DNA from: Anaerococcus sp.
Lineage (GTDB): Bacteria; Bacillota; Clostridia; Tissierellales; Peptoniphilaceae
Assembly (NCBI GenBank): GCA_030825745.1
Contig: JAPJPH010000052.1
Coordinates: 1 to 6,465, forward strand
Direction of reading: 5' to 3'
Length of the DNA stretch: 6,465 nucleotides
The translations under genes and the position numbers were made by a program. Positions 1-5,790 of the stretch are shown here, piece by piece. A model generated the notes under the pieces. The model saw only the letters and a program-made list of their open reading frames with translations, was not told the DNA's origin and did no database searches. Each line of letters opens with the position of its first letter. Position 1 is the stretch's first letter.

Positions 1-35
1 CTAATACTAAATTTTAAATTAAATTGATTGTCTAC

Positions 36-49
36 TTGACAAAGGTCAG
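36..49. promoter_or_regulatory. Small dyad upstream of the rubredoxin promoter, possible operator
   Basis: The sequence TTGAC-aaag-GTCAG contains perfect 4-bp inverted arms (TGAC/GTCA, 37-40 and 45-48) around a 4-bp spacer. Its geometry resembles the short dyads bound by CRP/FNR-family regulators. Its centre lies about 57 bp upstream of the predicted transcription start of the rubredoxin gene, a usual activator position. The arms are short and could arise by chance. The TTGACA at 36-41 looks like a -35 box, but no -10 box sits at a workable distance. Confidence 0.25.
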
Positions 50-64
50 TTCATATTTAGACGG

Positions 65-93
65 TTTATAATTTTTTTATTTCGTGGTATAAT
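65..93 (+). promoter_or_regulatory. Promoter of the rubredoxin gene
   Basis: A perfect -10 box TATAAT lies at 88-93. Seventeen bases upstream is a weaker -35 match, TTTATA at 65-70 (4 of 6 to consensus). Transcription should start near 100, giving a leader of about 25 nt that contains the ribosome binding site AAAGGAG at 112-118. Confidence 0.7.
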
Positions 94-125
94 ATAGACA
101 TAACATGAATGAAAGGAGACATTCT

Positions 126-284
126 ATGAAATACGTATGTACAGCATGTGGATATATCTACGATCCAGCAGAAGGAGATGTAGATAACGGAATTGAACCA
201 GGTACAGAATTTGATCAACTTCCAGAAGATTGGGTTTGCCCAGTTTGTGGAGTTGGTAAAGATATGTTCGAAGTTCAAGAATAA
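126..284 (+). CDS. Rubredoxin
   Basis: This is a 52-residue rubredoxin, a small soluble cytoplasmic electron carrier with one iron bound by four cysteines. The two iron-binding knuckles are CTAC-G at residues 5-9 and CPVC-G at 38-42. Other family hallmarks are the aromatic core (Tyr3, Tyr10, Tyr12, Trp36, Phe48), the YDPAEGD turn at 12-18, and the NGIEPGT and LPEDWVCP stretches. The length is exactly that of classic clostridial rubredoxins, so the gene is complete. The ATG at 126 is preceded 7 nt upstream by AAAGGAG. In anaerobes such proteins commonly pass electrons to rubrerythrin, desulfoferrodoxin or rubredoxin:oxygen oxidoreductase in oxygen and peroxide defence, but no partner gene is visible here. 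The gene is monocistronic, with its own promoter and terminator. The identification is secure; the electron partner is unknown. Confidence 0.97.
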   Translation: MKYVCTACGYIYDPAEGDVDNGIEPGTEFDQLPEDWVCPVCGVGKDMFEVQE

Positions 285-297
285 TTGAAACTAAATT

Positions 298-319
298 AAG
301 GAGCCTAGGCTCCTTTTTT
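298..319 (+). terminator. Intrinsic terminator of the rubredoxin gene
   Basis: A perfect 18-bp palindrome at 298-315 (AAGGAGCCT/AGGCTCCTT) folds into a 7-bp GC-containing stem with a CTAG loop. It is followed by an uninterrupted T run to 319. It lies 14 nt past the rubredoxin stop codon. Confidence 0.92.
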
Positions 320-336
320 ATTGCAATATTTTTTAT

Positions 337-417
337 AAAAAAAGCAGCTAGCTAAGCTAAATTTCTTAATCTATATCTAGATTAAAGGGTTTAGCTTAAT
401 TAGCTGTTCATTTTTTT
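337..417. terminator. Long bidirectional hairpin terminator between convergent genes
   Basis: Positions 345-372 pair with 379-406 across a 6-nt loop (ATATCT). There are only two mismatches (352/399 and 365/386) and, when read on the + strand, four G-U pairs. Seven As (337-343) and seven Ts (411-417) flank it, so both transcripts would end in a U7 tract: the YitT-family gene (stop at 421-423) from the right, and any read-through from rubredoxin from the left. The stem is longer than a normal terminator, but the placement and flanking tracts fit that role. Confidence 0.82.
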
Positions 418-420
418 ATA

Positions 421-1377
421 TTACATGTCATCATCGCTATCGGTTTGATGCCATCCCTTACCTACTACAGTAGATGTATTTATGATAGTTATAAAAGCCT
501 TTGGATCTATTTTTTTGATAAAGATCCTAAATTTAGGTGCTTCCATCTTACTTGTTGCGCAGATATATACAGCAAGGTCTCTGCCTTGGTATAAACCCTT
601 TGCATTTATTACAGTAGCTGACCTATTTAGGTCTTCTTTTATAAATGATCCTACTTCTTCTTGCTTGGATGTTATTATAATAAACATCTTTGCCTGGTTC
701 ATAGAAGATATCATTGCATCAACAAATATTCCCTTAACCATAAGTCCAAATATTGAAAATAGTCCTATTTCAATGCCAAATACCCAAATGGAAGCTAGGG
801 TAAATAAAGAATCTACTACTAAAAGGCTCTTTCCTACTTCCAAATGGCTATACTTCTTTATAATAAGGGCTATTATATCAGTTCCTCCAGAAGATGCTGC
901 TATATTAAATAATATAGCAGATCCAACAGAGCTCATTATTAGAGTAAAACATAACTCTAACATGGTGTTATTAGTTAAAAGCTGACTTAAAGGTGCTATT
1001 TTATCTAGCCAAATGGCAGTTAAGGAATTTAATATAGCAACATAGCCAGTTCTAATTGTAAATCTGTTACCTAAGATAAAAAAGGCAATTACAAGTAAGG
1101 CCAGGTTTATAATTAAGGTAATCTGTGCCCTAGTCAAAGGAATAAACATACTTGTTATAATGCTCATTCCCTCCACCCCTCCAATTACAAAAGAGTTGGG
1201 ATATTTGAAAAAGTGGGTTCCACATGCCATAAATATAGCTGCAAAGCTCATCCAAAAAAATCTAGTTAGTCTGCCCATAGGATCGTGGTTAAATTTTTTC
1301 CTATTCCTATTTTCAATCATACTATTTAATGAGTACTTACTCTTAGCTACTTTCTGGCCACTTGCCTTATCAGACAC
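421..1377 (-). CDS. YitT-family membrane protein (DUF161 plus DUF2179)
   Basis: This 318-residue protein matches the YitT family of Firmicute integral membrane proteins, whose biochemical role is not established. A charged N-terminal extension of about 35 residues precedes a membrane region of roughly 37-222 with about six hydrophobic segments. That region carries the two family signatures: VIGGVEGMS near 64-72 and ASSGGTDIIALII near 161-173. The C-terminal cytoplasmic DUF2179 domain (about 228-306) contains the KGLYQGRDL turn, a conserved IDPKAF at 290-295 and a closing VGKGW. The usual RG(A/V)T of that domain is RSAT here (252-255), and the tail is acidic (DSDDDM). The start is GTG at 1377, chosen because AAGGAG (complement of 1384-1389) sits 6 nt upstream; the ATG two bases earlier is out of frame. 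The gene begins 17 bp after the CofE-like gene and shares its transcript. Family assignment is firm; the transported or sensed substrate is unknown. Confidence 0.9.
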   Translation of the reverse strand: MSDKASGQKVAKSKYSLNSMIENRNRKKFNHDPMGRLTRFFWMSFAAIFMACGTHFFKYPNSFVIGGVEGMSIITSMFIPLTRAQITLIINLALLVIAFFILGNRFTIRTGYVAILNSLTAIWLDKIAPLSQLLTNNTMLELCFTLIMSSVGSAILFNIAASSGGTDIIALIIKKYSHLEVGKSLLVVDSLFTLASIWVFGIEIGLFSIFGLMVKGIFVDAMISSMNQAKMFIIITSKQEEVGSFIKEDLNRSATVINAKGLYQGRDLAVYICATSKMEAPKFRIFIKKIDPKAFITIINTSTVVGKGWHQTDSDDDM

Positions 1378-1383
1378 ATCTAT

Positions 1384-1389
1384 CTCCTT
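1384..1389 (-). promoter_or_regulatory. Ribosome binding site that fixes the GTG start of the YitT-family gene
   Basis: AAGGAG on the minus strand lies 6 nt before the GTG at 1377-1375. The overlapping ATG (1379-1377) would be one nucleotide too close and reads a different frame, so GTG is the start. Confidence 0.75.
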
Positions 1390-1394
1390 AAAAC

Positions 1395-2576
1395 TTATTT
1401 ATCTGAATAATTATCAAAATAACCTTGAATCAAGATTATAGGTGTTCCCTTATCTCCAGAACCACTAGTTAAATCTGATAGTGAACCTAATAGGTCTGTA
1501 AGTTGTCTTGGTGTAGTTCCTAGGGTTTCATTAGTTCCCTTTAGGTTAGAACTTTTTTGAGATATTTTAGCCCTCATAGCCTCATCTCTTTCTTCGCCAG
1601 AAAGATCAGCTAGTTCATTATCTGCTATATATTTTATCTTAATTTCGTTAGGCTCTCCAACAAGACCATCTGTGAATGCAGGAGATACTACTGGATCTGC
1701 AAGCTCCCAAATTTTCCCAACTGGATCTTTGAAGGCTCCATCACCATAAATCATAACTTCTATTTTCTTATCAAATTCATCGATTAATCTTTTTTGTAAT
1801 TCACTAACAAAAATTTCTCCTTCTCTTGGGAATAATTTTACCTTATTTCCAGTAGAAAGGTTTGATCCTAATAGACCATATTTGTCATTATAACCTGAAC
1901 CATCGATTGGAGCTGTCATTATCTCATCTAATTTTAATACCTTATTAGCTCCATTTTCTAAAAGTTGTCTTTTAACTAAATCTCTAGTATGGATTGATGA
2001 TACTAAAACATCTTTACAAAACTGAAGGGCATCAACTGGATTATTTAGAAAATGAATTTCAGAATTTTCTGCTATTTCTTTATATAAGTCTGGATAAGAA
2101 ATGCCTGTAAATTCATGTTTATAATCATTTGATAATTCCCTAAATTCTTCTAGTGTTAGGACATCCTTGTAAGGATTAACATCTGAATTAAATAAATCCA
2201 TCTCATCCATAAGGTAATTTCCTACCTCATCTTGTGGATATGATAGACATATGTGTAACTTTTTGCCTGTTTTTGCGAATGCTTTTAATAATATAGAAAA
2301 TCTATTTCTACTTAAGATTGGAAATAAGATTGCTAATTCTTCACCCTCAAATTTTTCATTAACATCCTTTGCGATAGTGTCTATATCTACATAGTTTCCT
2401 TGGGCACGAGCCACTAGGGATTCTGTTACTGCAAGTACATCTCTATCCTTAAGAGTAATATCACCCTTATCTGCTGCTTTCTTTACTGTCTTAAAGACTA
2501 TATCTACTAGATCATCGCCTTTATTAATTATTGGAGCCCTTAGGCCCATTGATACTGTTCCAATTATTCTTTCCAT
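1395..2576 (-). CDS. CofE-like (F420 gamma-glutamyl ligase family) ligase, substrate unknown
   Basis: This 393-residue protein belongs to the CofE family, whose founding member adds L-glutamate to coenzyme F420-0 using GTP. The N-terminal part keeps the family order: GLRAPIINKGDDL (11-23), then RDVLAVTESLVARAQGN (45-61), equivalent to the 'DVLVVTQKIVSKAEG' element of archaeal CofE. Other blocks are LDEIMTAPIDGSGYND (216-231), VMIYGDGAFKDPVGKIWE (274-291) and a C-terminal GDKGTPIILIQGYF (374-387). It is much longer than archaeal CofE (about 250 residues), a form typical of Firmicutes. No other F420 gene is present, and most Firmicutes of this type do not make F420, so I infer another gamma-glutamyl acceptor, possibly folate, as proposed for CofE-like proteins that replace FolC in Chlamydia. 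The ATG is preceded 7 nt upstream by AGGGGAG (complement of 2584-2590). It is the first gene of a two-gene operon with the YitT-family gene. Confidence 0.85.
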   Translation of the reverse strand: MERIIGTVSMGLRAPIINKGDDLVDIVFKTVKKAADKGDITLKDRDVLAVTESLVARAQGNYVDIDTIAKDVNEKFEGEELAILFPILSRNRFSILLKAFAKTGKKLHICLSYPQDEVGNYLMDEMDLFNSDVNPYKDVLTLEEFRELSNDYKHEFTGISYPDLYKEIAENSEIHFLNNPVDALQFCKDVLVSSIHTRDLVKRQLLENGANKVLKLDEIMTAPIDGSGYNDKYGLLGSNLSTGNKVKLFPREGEIFVSELQKRLIDEFDKKIEVMIYGDGAFKDPVGKIWELADPVVSPAFTDGLVGEPNEIKIKYIADNELADLSGEERDEAMRAKISQKSSNLKGTNETLGTTPRQLTDLLGSLSDLTSGSGDKGTPIILIQGYFDNYSDK

Positions 2577-2602
2577 AATTTTTCTCCCCTTTCACATATT
2601 AG

Positions 2603-2608
2603 ATTATA
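2603..2608 (-). promoter_or_regulatory. -10 box of the CofE-like/YitT operon promoter
   Basis: On the minus strand a perfect TATAAT lies 26 nt upstream of the CofE-like start codon. The -35 region at 17-bp spacing (2626-2631, TTTATT) is weak and falls inside the T-tract of the upstream terminator, so one operon's end doubles as the next operon's promoter region. Confidence 0.6.
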
Positions 2609-2621
2609 CATTAATTTTTTT

Positions 2622-2656
2622 AAAAAATAAAGAATGCTAGAATTAACTTCTAGCAT
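2622..2656 (-). terminator. Intrinsic terminator of the seven-gene operon, overlapping the last codons
   Basis: On the minus strand ATGCTAGAA (2656-2648) pairs perfectly with TTCTAGCAT (2642-2634) across a 5-nt loop. A T-rich tract (2633-2622) follows. The left arm is made of the last sense codons of the zinc-ribbon gene and the loop contains its TAA stop. No T run follows on the + strand, so it works in one direction only. Confidence 0.82.
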
Positions 2657-3014
2657 CGAATTTATGTCCGCATTTAGGGCATTTAACCTTGATTTTTCCC
2701 TTTTTCTTAGGGATTCTTAGCTCTTGTGAACATGATTGACATTTAATATATTTATTATTTTTATCTTTTTTATTTTTTTTGCTTATCTTAAATTGAGCTT
2801 TAATAGGATTTAAAAACTTATCTAGAAACATCTTATTTACTATATTTCTTTTTATGCTATTATTTGAAAATGTTCTATAAATAGCATATAGGACTATAAC
2901 TAGGGCAAATATATTTAGAAATGAACTCTTTGTCAAAAAAGATATCACACTTATTATAATAGCCACCCATACTAAAAATATCCCATATTCATCTATATTG
3001 TTTCTATTATTCAT
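2643..3014 (-). CDS. Small two-helix membrane protein with C-terminal zinc ribbon
   Basis: I do not recognise a named family for this 123-residue protein. Two hydrophobic segments (about 11-28 and 30-47) form a likely membrane hairpin. A basic linker follows, very rich in lysine (about 72-91, with runs such as KISKKNKKDKNNK), then a compact zinc ribbon: CQSC at 92-95 and CPKCGHKF at 112-119. The ribbon most likely lies in the cytoplasm. Its ATG lies inside the end of the sirtuin gene (8-bp overlap) with AGAGGG about 5 nt upstream, so translation is probably coupled to the sirtuin. It is the last gene of the operon, and the terminator stem begins within its final codons. Zinc ribbons of this type can mediate protein or nucleic-acid contacts; which applies here cannot be told from sequence. 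The gene is real given its overlap, RBS and conserved-looking ribbon, but its function is unknown. Confidence 0.8.
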   Translation of the reverse strand: MNNRNNIDEYGIFLVWVAIIISVISFLTKSSFLNIFALVIVLYAIYRTFSNNSIKRNIVNKMFLDKFLNPIKAQFKISKKNKKDKNNKYIKCQSCSQELRIPKKKGKIKVKCPKCGHKFDARS

Positions 3015-3747
3015 CTAATCCCTCTACTAACTGATCCATAACCCAAGCTATATCTCCAGTAATTTTCACATTACTAAGATTATCCCTAGGTGTTTGTTCT
3101 TTATTTATTAAAATTAGTTTATCACCCCTATAAAAGTCTATAAGGCCAGCTGCTGGATAGACCACTAGGGAGGTTCCTCCTATTATTAGGACATCGGCAT
3201 TAGCTATATAATTTATAGCAAGACTTATTTTCCCCTGGTCTAAGCCCTCTCCATATAATATTACATCAGGTCTTATAAGGCTATTGCAACTATCACATCT
3301 AGCTGCCTTATCAAATCCTTTTACATACTCTAAGTCAAATTTCTTCTTACACTTCATACAGGTATAATCCCTTAGGTTTCCATGTAGCTCGATGACATTT
3401 TGACTGCCAGCTTCTTGGTGCAGACTATCTATGTTTTGAGTGATAACTGCCTTTAGTTTACCCATCTTTTCAAGTTTGGCAAGAGCTAGGTGGGCTTTAT
3501 TTGGCTTTATCCCATCTATCATAAGATTTTCCTTGCAATAGGTCATAAACTCATCAGGGTGATTTATCAAAAATTCATGACTTAGCATATATTCTGGAGA
3601 ATACTTACTGTCATTTTCCCTATTATATAAGCCTGTAGCTGATCTAAAATCTGGTACTCCAGAAGCAGTAGAGACCCCAGCTCCACCAAAAAATACAATG
3701 TTGTTGCTATTTTTTATAATCTCTTTTACATTTTTTATATTATCCAT
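3007..3747 (-). CDS. cobB: NAD-dependent protein deacylase, Sir2 family (sirtuin)
   Basis: Sirtuins remove acetyl and other acyl groups from lysine side chains, consuming NAD and releasing nicotinamide and O-acyl-ADP-ribose. This 246-residue cytoplasmic enzyme has every core motif: GAGVSTASGVPDFR (22-35) for NAD binding, TQNIDSLH (103-110), catalytic His122 in ELHGN, four zinc cysteines (130, 133, 151, 154), GTSLVVYPAA (191-200) and NKE (215-217). LIRPDVILYGE after the zinc module and SLVVYPAA resemble the Thermotoga-type class U sirtuins. It lacks extra domains, and its length is that of a minimal sirtuin. The ATG is preceded 5 nt upstream by AGGAGG (complement of 3753-3758), which overlaps the stop codon of the permease gene. 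It sits 9 bp after the permease and overlaps the zinc-ribbon gene by 8 bp. The family is certain. The symbol follows the usual bacterial convention and does not imply CobB substrate range. Confidence 0.96.
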   Translation of the reverse strand: MDNIKNVKEIIKNSNNIVFFGGAGVSTASGVPDFRSATGLYNRENDSKYSPEYMLSHEFLINHPDEFMTYCKENLMIDGIKPNKAHLALAKLEKMGKLKAVITQNIDSLHQEAGSQNVIELHGNLRDYTCMKCKKKFDLEYVKGFDKAARCDSCNSLIRPDVILYGEGLDQGKISLAINYIANADVLIIGGTSLVVYPAAGLIDFYRGDKLILINKEQTPRDNLSNVKITGDIAWVMDQLVEGLDE

Positions 3748-3756
3748 GAAATCCTC

Positions 3757-4491
3757 CTACAAAAGATTTACATTTTTATCTATATACCTAGTACTTGTAA
3801 TTAATAATATAAGGTCTATTATTAGATAGGAAAATATAGGATTTATAATCTTAACCAGACTATTATCTATTATTGCAAAAGGATATAGGAAGCTAAGCCT
3901 CATTCCAGGTATAAAATCTATGCCATTATCAAGTAATACAAGGGAAAATGCCCTTGATATTATATATGCTAAAAATAAACTAATGACTATAATGCCTAAT
4001 AAAAATCCCAGATCAAATCTAGCAGTAAACCTAGTTTTTGCCATAGAAAAGTTTGTAATAAGTCCTGCCATAATACAAATGAAAAGAGCAAATATCAAAT
4101 AATAAATTAAATTTGAGCTAATTATAAAAAAGCTCAAGCCTAAACTTAATAACATAAACCCTGCTGTTAGTATATAAAATAAGGATAAACTAACTAACTT
4201 ACTTAAAATTATCATCATCCTTTTTACTGGTAGGATAAAAGTAAGCTTTGCCCTTTCTTTATAATAGTCCTTATAAAAAACCAATCCTATAAATATTATA
4301 TTCTCTAATATAAAAACTATTATACTGCTTGCTAGTAATATATCTGTAAATAAGCTATCTGCATATAATTTACTCATACCTTCAAAAAATCTACTTGCAT
4401 ATAATAAAAAGCAGAAAATTATATGGATAAAACATATGGTTAGGATATATTTTTTATTTGATTTTATATCATATTTTAAAAAATTTCTCAT
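3757..4491 (-). CDS. ABC-2-like transporter permease
   Basis: This 244-residue integral membrane protein has about six hydrophobic segments (roughly 14-31, 50-72, 95-124, 128-147, 160-180, 217-233). Two charged cytoplasmic elements stand out: YKDYYKERAKLTFILPVKR (73-91), which resembles the 'LTLPVSR..II.SKL' stretch found before the third helix in ABC-2 type permeases, and a basic N-terminus (KYDIKSNKKY). Its start codon overlaps the stop of the ATPase gene (ATGA), the classic arrangement for a half-transporter pair translated together. With the ATPase it should form an ABC complex in the cytoplasmic membrane, most likely an exporter or an envelope-stress module rather than a nutrient importer, because no substrate-binding protein is encoded. 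The substrate is unknown. Overall sequence conservation in such permeases is low, so the call rests mainly on topology and context. Confidence 0.82.
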   Translation of the reverse strand: MRNFLKYDIKSNKKYILTICFIHIIFCFLLYASRFFEGMSKLYADSLFTDILLASSIIVFILENIIFIGLVFYKDYYKERAKLTFILPVKRMMIILSKLVSLSLFYILTAGFMLLSLGLSFFIISSNLIYYLIFALFICIMAGLITNFSMAKTRFTARFDLGFLLGIIVISLFLAYIISRAFSLVLLDNGIDFIPGMRLSFLYPFAIIDNSLVKIINPIFSYLIIDLILLITSTRYIDKNVNLL

Positions 4492-5189
4492 ATCAGATTA
4501 TTTATCCTCTTGTAAAAGTCATCTAAACTACTTCCCACACTATTTCTAATCTCTATAGCAGATCCTGCCTTTAATAGCTTTCCTTGATCTAAAAAAATAA
4601 CATCATCAAATAGATTTTCCATATGACTTATTTGGTGGGTTGTTATTATAAAGCTCCTGCCTGTCTGTATCCTATCTATAAGCAAGTCACTAACAGCCTC
4701 CTTGGCAACAGGGTCAACCCCATCAACTGGTTCGTCTAGTATATAAATCTCACTATCCCTAGATAGGCATAAAACTAACAGAAGTCTTTCTTTTAGTCCC
4801 TTTGATAAGGACCCACACTTATTTCTATGAGGGATTTTTAAAAAATCAATCATAGAAATACAAATTTTTCTATTAAAATCAGGATAAAAATCCTCATACA
4901 TATTTATGGTTTCATCTACACTTAAATCATCAAATAAGTTATAAGAATCTGGCAGATATGATATCTGGGACCTTGATTTAATAGAAGGCTTTTTGCCATC
5001 TATTAAAATCTCTCCCGCATCCGTTTTTAAAAGTCCAACTATAAGTTTTAAAAGGGTTGATTTTCCAGATCCATTTGCTCCCAAAACCCCCAAGACCCTA
5101 CCTTTTTTTATATCCAAGGATAGGTCATCTATGGCAGTAATATTTTTAAAATTTTTAGATAAATTTTTTATTGTAATGATATTATCCAT
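4488..5189 (-). CDS. ABC transporter ATP-binding protein (YtrB/EcsA-like)
   Basis: This 233-residue nucleotide-binding subunit energises the adjoining permease. Visible motifs are Walker A GANGSGKST (37-45), a signature region SLSKGLKERLLL (127-138) in the relaxed LSKG form typical of ABC-2 exporters, Walker B IYILDEPVDGVDP (148-160) with catalytic Glu153, and the switch His185 in TTHQ. The Q-loop position reads YLPD (78-81), with Asp where Gln is usual; the related exporter ATPases often have Glu there. It overlaps the GntR-like regulator gene by 8 bp and the permease gene by 4 bp. The order regulator-ATPase-permease is that of YtrA-controlled operons in Firmicutes, which respond to cell-wall-active compounds in some species. 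Whether that applies here is inference. Confidence 0.95.
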   Translation of the reverse strand: MDNIITIKNLSKNFKNITAIDDLSLDIKKGRVLGVLGANGSGKSTLLKLIVGLLKTDAGEILIDGKKPSIKSRSQISYLPDSYNLFDDLSVDETINMYEDFYPDFNRKICISMIDFLKIPHRNKCGSLSKGLKERLLLVLCLSRDSEIYILDEPVDGVDPVAKEAVSDLLIDRIQTGRSFIITTHQISHMENLFDDVIFLDQGKLLKAGSAIEIRNSVGSSLDDFYKRINNLI

Positions 5190-5526
5190 TTGCTACCTCC
5201 CTTATAGAAATAACTTCATTGGCATCATTTATAGATGCTCCTATCTTTGCTAAATTTTCTAGATAATCGTTGGTATACCTATTTAAAAACTCTTGCCTAA
5301 GCTCAGCTATCCTTTTTTCACTAACCTTTATATAATAAGAATCAACCCTTCTTTCTATCATCCTATCTTTTAGCATTATCTTATATGCACATTCAACATA
5401 AGATGGGTTTACCTTAAATTTTCTTGTAAGAAATTTTAGGGAGAAGAGTTTATCTTGATTTTTTACTCTCTTATTTATAATTTCTATAGCTATAAAATCT
5501 CTAATTTCTTCTTCTATCTGTCTCAT
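5182..5526 (-). CDS. GntR-family transcriptional regulator, YtrA-like
   Basis: This 114-residue protein has an N-terminal winged helix-turn-helix (about 1-67) and a short C-terminal helical tail (about 71-112) in place of a large ligand domain, the architecture of the YtrA subfamily. The segment LFSLKFLTRKFKVNPSYVE (27-45) corresponds to the family's 'LPSvReLA..L.VNPnTv' helix-turn-helix, and ERRVDSYYIKV (58-68) to the wing. YtrA-type proteins usually repress their own operon, including the ABC genes that follow, and release DNA under envelope stress. The start codon lies 6 bp past the barstar stop and has only a weak ribosome binding site (GAG in the last barstar codon), suggesting translational coupling to barstar. 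Its likely operator is the operon promoter near 6300, but I could not identify a convincing site. Confidence 0.85.
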   Translation of the reverse strand: MRQIEEEIRDFIAIEIINKRVKNQDKLFSLKFLTRKFKVNPSYVECAYKIMLKDRMIERRVDSYYIKVSEKRIAELRQEFLNRYTNDYLENLAKIGASINDANEVISIREVANG

Positions 5527-5532
5527 TATTTT

Positions 5533-5790
5533 CTACTCATATATAAAACTTATTGGGATATCATACATAACTAGAGCATCTATAAACACCCTCATTAGTT
5601 TTTCCCCATACTCACCTAGATTATCAAACATGGCCTTATAATTTATTATCTCACATCTAGTATTTACATAAATTAACTGGTCAAATAAGGCATCTAGGTT
5701 TCTTACTTCATAGTCAAAATCATACTCCTTATTTAGGATATCATAAAATCTATCCTTGCTAGTAAATTCTCTTGCATCTATCCTAATCAT
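5533..5790 (-). CDS. Barstar-family ribonuclease inhibitor
   Basis: This 85-residue protein is a homologue of barstar, the cytoplasmic inhibitor that plugs the active site of barnase; barstar itself is about 90 residues, so the gene is complete. The signature RNLDALFDQL (30-39) matches barstar's ENLDALWDAL, keeping both key aspartates (Asp33 and Asp37, equivalent to barstar Asp35 and Asp39). Tyr27 aligns with barstar Tyr29, and Phe36 replaces Trp38. The C-terminal VFIDALVMYDIPISFIY corresponds to barstar's VFREAKAEGADITIIL, with Asp71 at the Glu76 position. The glycine before the signature is replaced by Val29. The ATG lies inside the end of the RNase gene (8-bp overlap) with AAGGATAG upstream, so inhibitor synthesis is tied to toxin translation. 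It protects the producing cell before the RNase is exported. The family call is firm; inhibition of the neighbour is inferred from pairing. Confidence 0.93.
   Translation of the reverse strand: MIRIDAREFTSKDRFYDILNKEYDFDYEVRNLDALFDQLIYVNTRCEIINYKAMFDNLGEYGEKLMRVFIDALVMYDIPISFIYE

Noticed and set aside
36..41. TTGACA as the -35 box of the rubredoxin promoter
   Set aside because: The only good -10 box (88-93) is 46 bp downstream, and no acceptable -10 lies 16-18 bp away.
66..278. 70-codon open frame on the - strand
   Set aside because: It is the mirror of the rubredoxin gene and its promoter. The + strand frame encodes an unmistakable rubredoxin.
482..985. 167-codon open frame on the + strand
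   Set aside because: It is antisense to the YitT-family gene, which has clear family motifs and an RBS. The frame has no upstream RBS or recognisable product.
3007..3747. Sirtuin as part of an anti-phage defence system (Thoeris, DSR or SIR2-APAZ type)
   Set aside because: The protein has the zinc-binding cysteines and the compact length of an ordinary deacylase, with no fused sensor or effector domain and no defence gene beside it. Defence SIR2 proteins usually lack the zinc module or carry extra domains.
4488..5189. Non-functional ATPase because the Q-loop Gln is replaced by Asp
   Set aside because: Walker A, signature, Walker B glutamate and switch histidine are intact, and acidic residues at this position occur in related exporter ATPases, so there is no reason to call it inactive.
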